From contig PMUF01000209.1 of NCBI GenBank assembly GCA_003167015.1, positions 1 through 6,363 of the forward strand: a DNA stretch of 6,363 nucleotides, given 5' to 3'. The DNA comes from Chitinophagaceae bacterium (GTDB lineage Bacteria; Bacteroidota; Bacteroidia; Chitinophagales; Chitinophagaceae). Position numbers and translations under genes: made by a program. Of this stretch, positions 5,426 through 6,363 are shown one piece after another; the stretch's first letter is position 1, and the number at the start of each line of letters is the position of its first letter. The notes beneath the pieces are model-generated. The model made no database searches and had not been told where the DNA came from. It worked only from the letters and a program-made list of their open reading frames with translations.

Positions 5426-6363
5426 ATGGAACAGAATAACACTCAGAAGAAACCTCGCAAACTGGTATTTCCGATCATCCTGGGCCTCGTGCTGGTGGGT
5501 GCTGTAGCCTTTACGGTGAAGGAATATGTTTTCCTTCAGTCGCATGAACAGACCGATGACGCCCAGGTGGATGGGGACATCAGCCCGGTCATTGCCCGTG
5601 TATCGGGATATGTCACGAAGATCAACTTCGTGGATAACCAGCATGTCAATGCCGGTGACACCCTGGTCATACTGGATGACCGTGACTACAAGATCAAGCT
5701 TGACCAGGCGGTGGCTGCTCAGAATGCCGCGGCGAAAAATGTAGCCGCCTTTGGCGCCGCCATTTCGGAAGCCCGCTCCAATATAGCGGTACAGCAGGCC
5801 AATATCGAACAGGCCCAGGTACATTTGTGGAAGGCTTCCCAGGACTACGAAAGGTATAAGAACCTGTACGACGATCATGCCATCACCAAGGCACAGCTCG
5901 ACGAGGCCACGGCCGACAAGGAATCCGCACAGGCCGCTCTGGACGCAGCCAAGAGCCAGGTACCGGTGATCGACAGGCGGATCAATACCAGTAAAGAACA
6001 GACCGTTGCCACGGCCTCTATCATCGATACCCGTAAGGCGGATGTAGAATACGCCGCATTACAGCTGACTTATACCGTCATCACGGCGCCCGCCAGCGGC
6101 ATCGTTTCCAAGCGGAATATCCAGCTGGGACAGCTGGTGCAGGCAGGATCACCGTTGTTTTCCGTCGTTCATGACAGTGTTTATATCACTGCCAATTTTA
6201 AGGAGACGCAGCTCAGCGATATCAAGGATGGTCAGAAAGTGGATATCCGCGTGGATGCCTTCGACAAGCAGGTCGTTCCGGGGACAATCGAATCGTTCTC
6301 CGGCGCAACGGGAGCCAAGTTTTCTCTGCTGCCTCCGGATAACGCTACCGGCAACTTCGTAAA
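5426..6363 (+). CDS. EmrA/HlyD-type membrane-fusion protein, 3' end outside the window
   Basis: The frame is open from ATG 5426 to the right edge (312 codons and two bases), so the gene is cut by the window rather than broken. The protein is the periplasmic adaptor linking an inner-membrane pump to the TolC-type channel. It starts with a basic tail and one transmembrane anchor (about residues 12-31). HEQTDDAQVDGD (40-51) is the EmrA-like sequence that leads into the first half of the barrel-sandwich (lipoyl-like) domain, with VSGYVTKINFVDNQHVNAGDTLV at 59-81. A long Ala/Gln-rich helical hairpin spans about 88-212, the second half-lipoyl motif ITAPASGIVSKRNIQLGQLV covers 219-238, and a beta-barrel follows, including FSGATGAKFSLLPPDNATGNF (291-311), a hallmark of the EmrA/VceA branch. 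EmrA proteins end perhaps 40-80 residues later. This subtype pairs with DHA2-type major facilitators, not RND pumps, so an emrB-like gene is expected next. No own promoter is clear in the 60-base gap before it. Confidence 0.93.
   Translation, partial: MEQNNTQKKPRKLVFPIILGLVLVGAVAFTVKEYVFLQSHEQTDDAQVDGDISPVIARVSGYVTKINFVDNQHVNAGDTLVILDDRDYKIKLDQAVAAQNAAAKNVAAFGAAISEARSNIAVQQANIEQAQVHLWKASQDYERYKNLYDDHAITKAQLDEATADKESAQAALDAAKSQVPVIDRRINTSKEQTVATASIIDTRKADVEYAALQLTYTVITAPASGIVSKRNIQLGQLVQAGSPLFSVVHDSVYITANFKETQLSDIKDGQKVDIRVDAFDKQVVPGTIESFSGATGAKFSLLPPDNATGNFV

Noticed and set aside
1..6363. Mobile elements, CRISPR arrays, tRNA or rRNA genes, toxin-antitoxin or phage-defence genes
   Set aside because: None was found; there are no transposase-like frames, spaced direct-repeat arrays or tRNA-like cloverleafs, and the genes present are ordinary chromosomal ones.

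Overview
The window looks like an ordinary chromosomal stretch from a member of the Bacteroidota, most likely a Chitinophagaceae-type genome of moderate GC. The reasons are the promoter signals of the TAnnTTTG / TTTG type used by the Bacteroidota housekeeping sigma factor, the absence of Shine-Dalgarno sequences with A-rich leaders instead, and the gene families present (stand-alone LON substrate-binding protein, type III pantothenate kinase and Bacteroidota-type LptC in a row). All recognisable genes are on the + strand. The family assignment of the organism is inference.

Layout. Bases 2-154 hold the C-terminal end of a probable family 9 glycosyltransferase (heptosyltransferase-like). Bases 205-2166 are a tight run of three genes: a LON substrate-binding-domain protein, coaX (type III pantothenate kinase, 2 bases downstream) and lptC (lipopolysaccharide export, starting 26 bases inside coaX). 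Bases 2229-3215 encode a stand-alone aldo/keto reductase closed by a strong intrinsic terminator at 3238-3272. From 3290 onward there is an efflux operon: a well-formed promoter buried in a duplicated palindromic operator, a TetR-family repressor, a TolC-family outer-membrane channel, and the first 312 codons of an EmrA/HlyD-type membrane-fusion protein that runs off the right edge.

How the genes fit together. The left part combines coenzyme A synthesis with envelope functions (GT9, LptC). The right part is the classic tetR-tolC-emrA layout, and a DHA2-type major facilitator (EmrB-like) gene is predicted just beyond the window. The repressor probably controls itself and possibly the whole pump operon through the operator at 3290-3322.

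I do not see a new kind of biological system here. The most informative non-coding signal is the TetR operator/promoter arrangement. Secondary points are a CoaX whose second phosphate-binding motif departs from the family pattern, a short GC hairpin core that occurs in two intergenic gaps in opposite orientations, and a promoter signal so close to its start codon that the transcript may be nearly leaderless.
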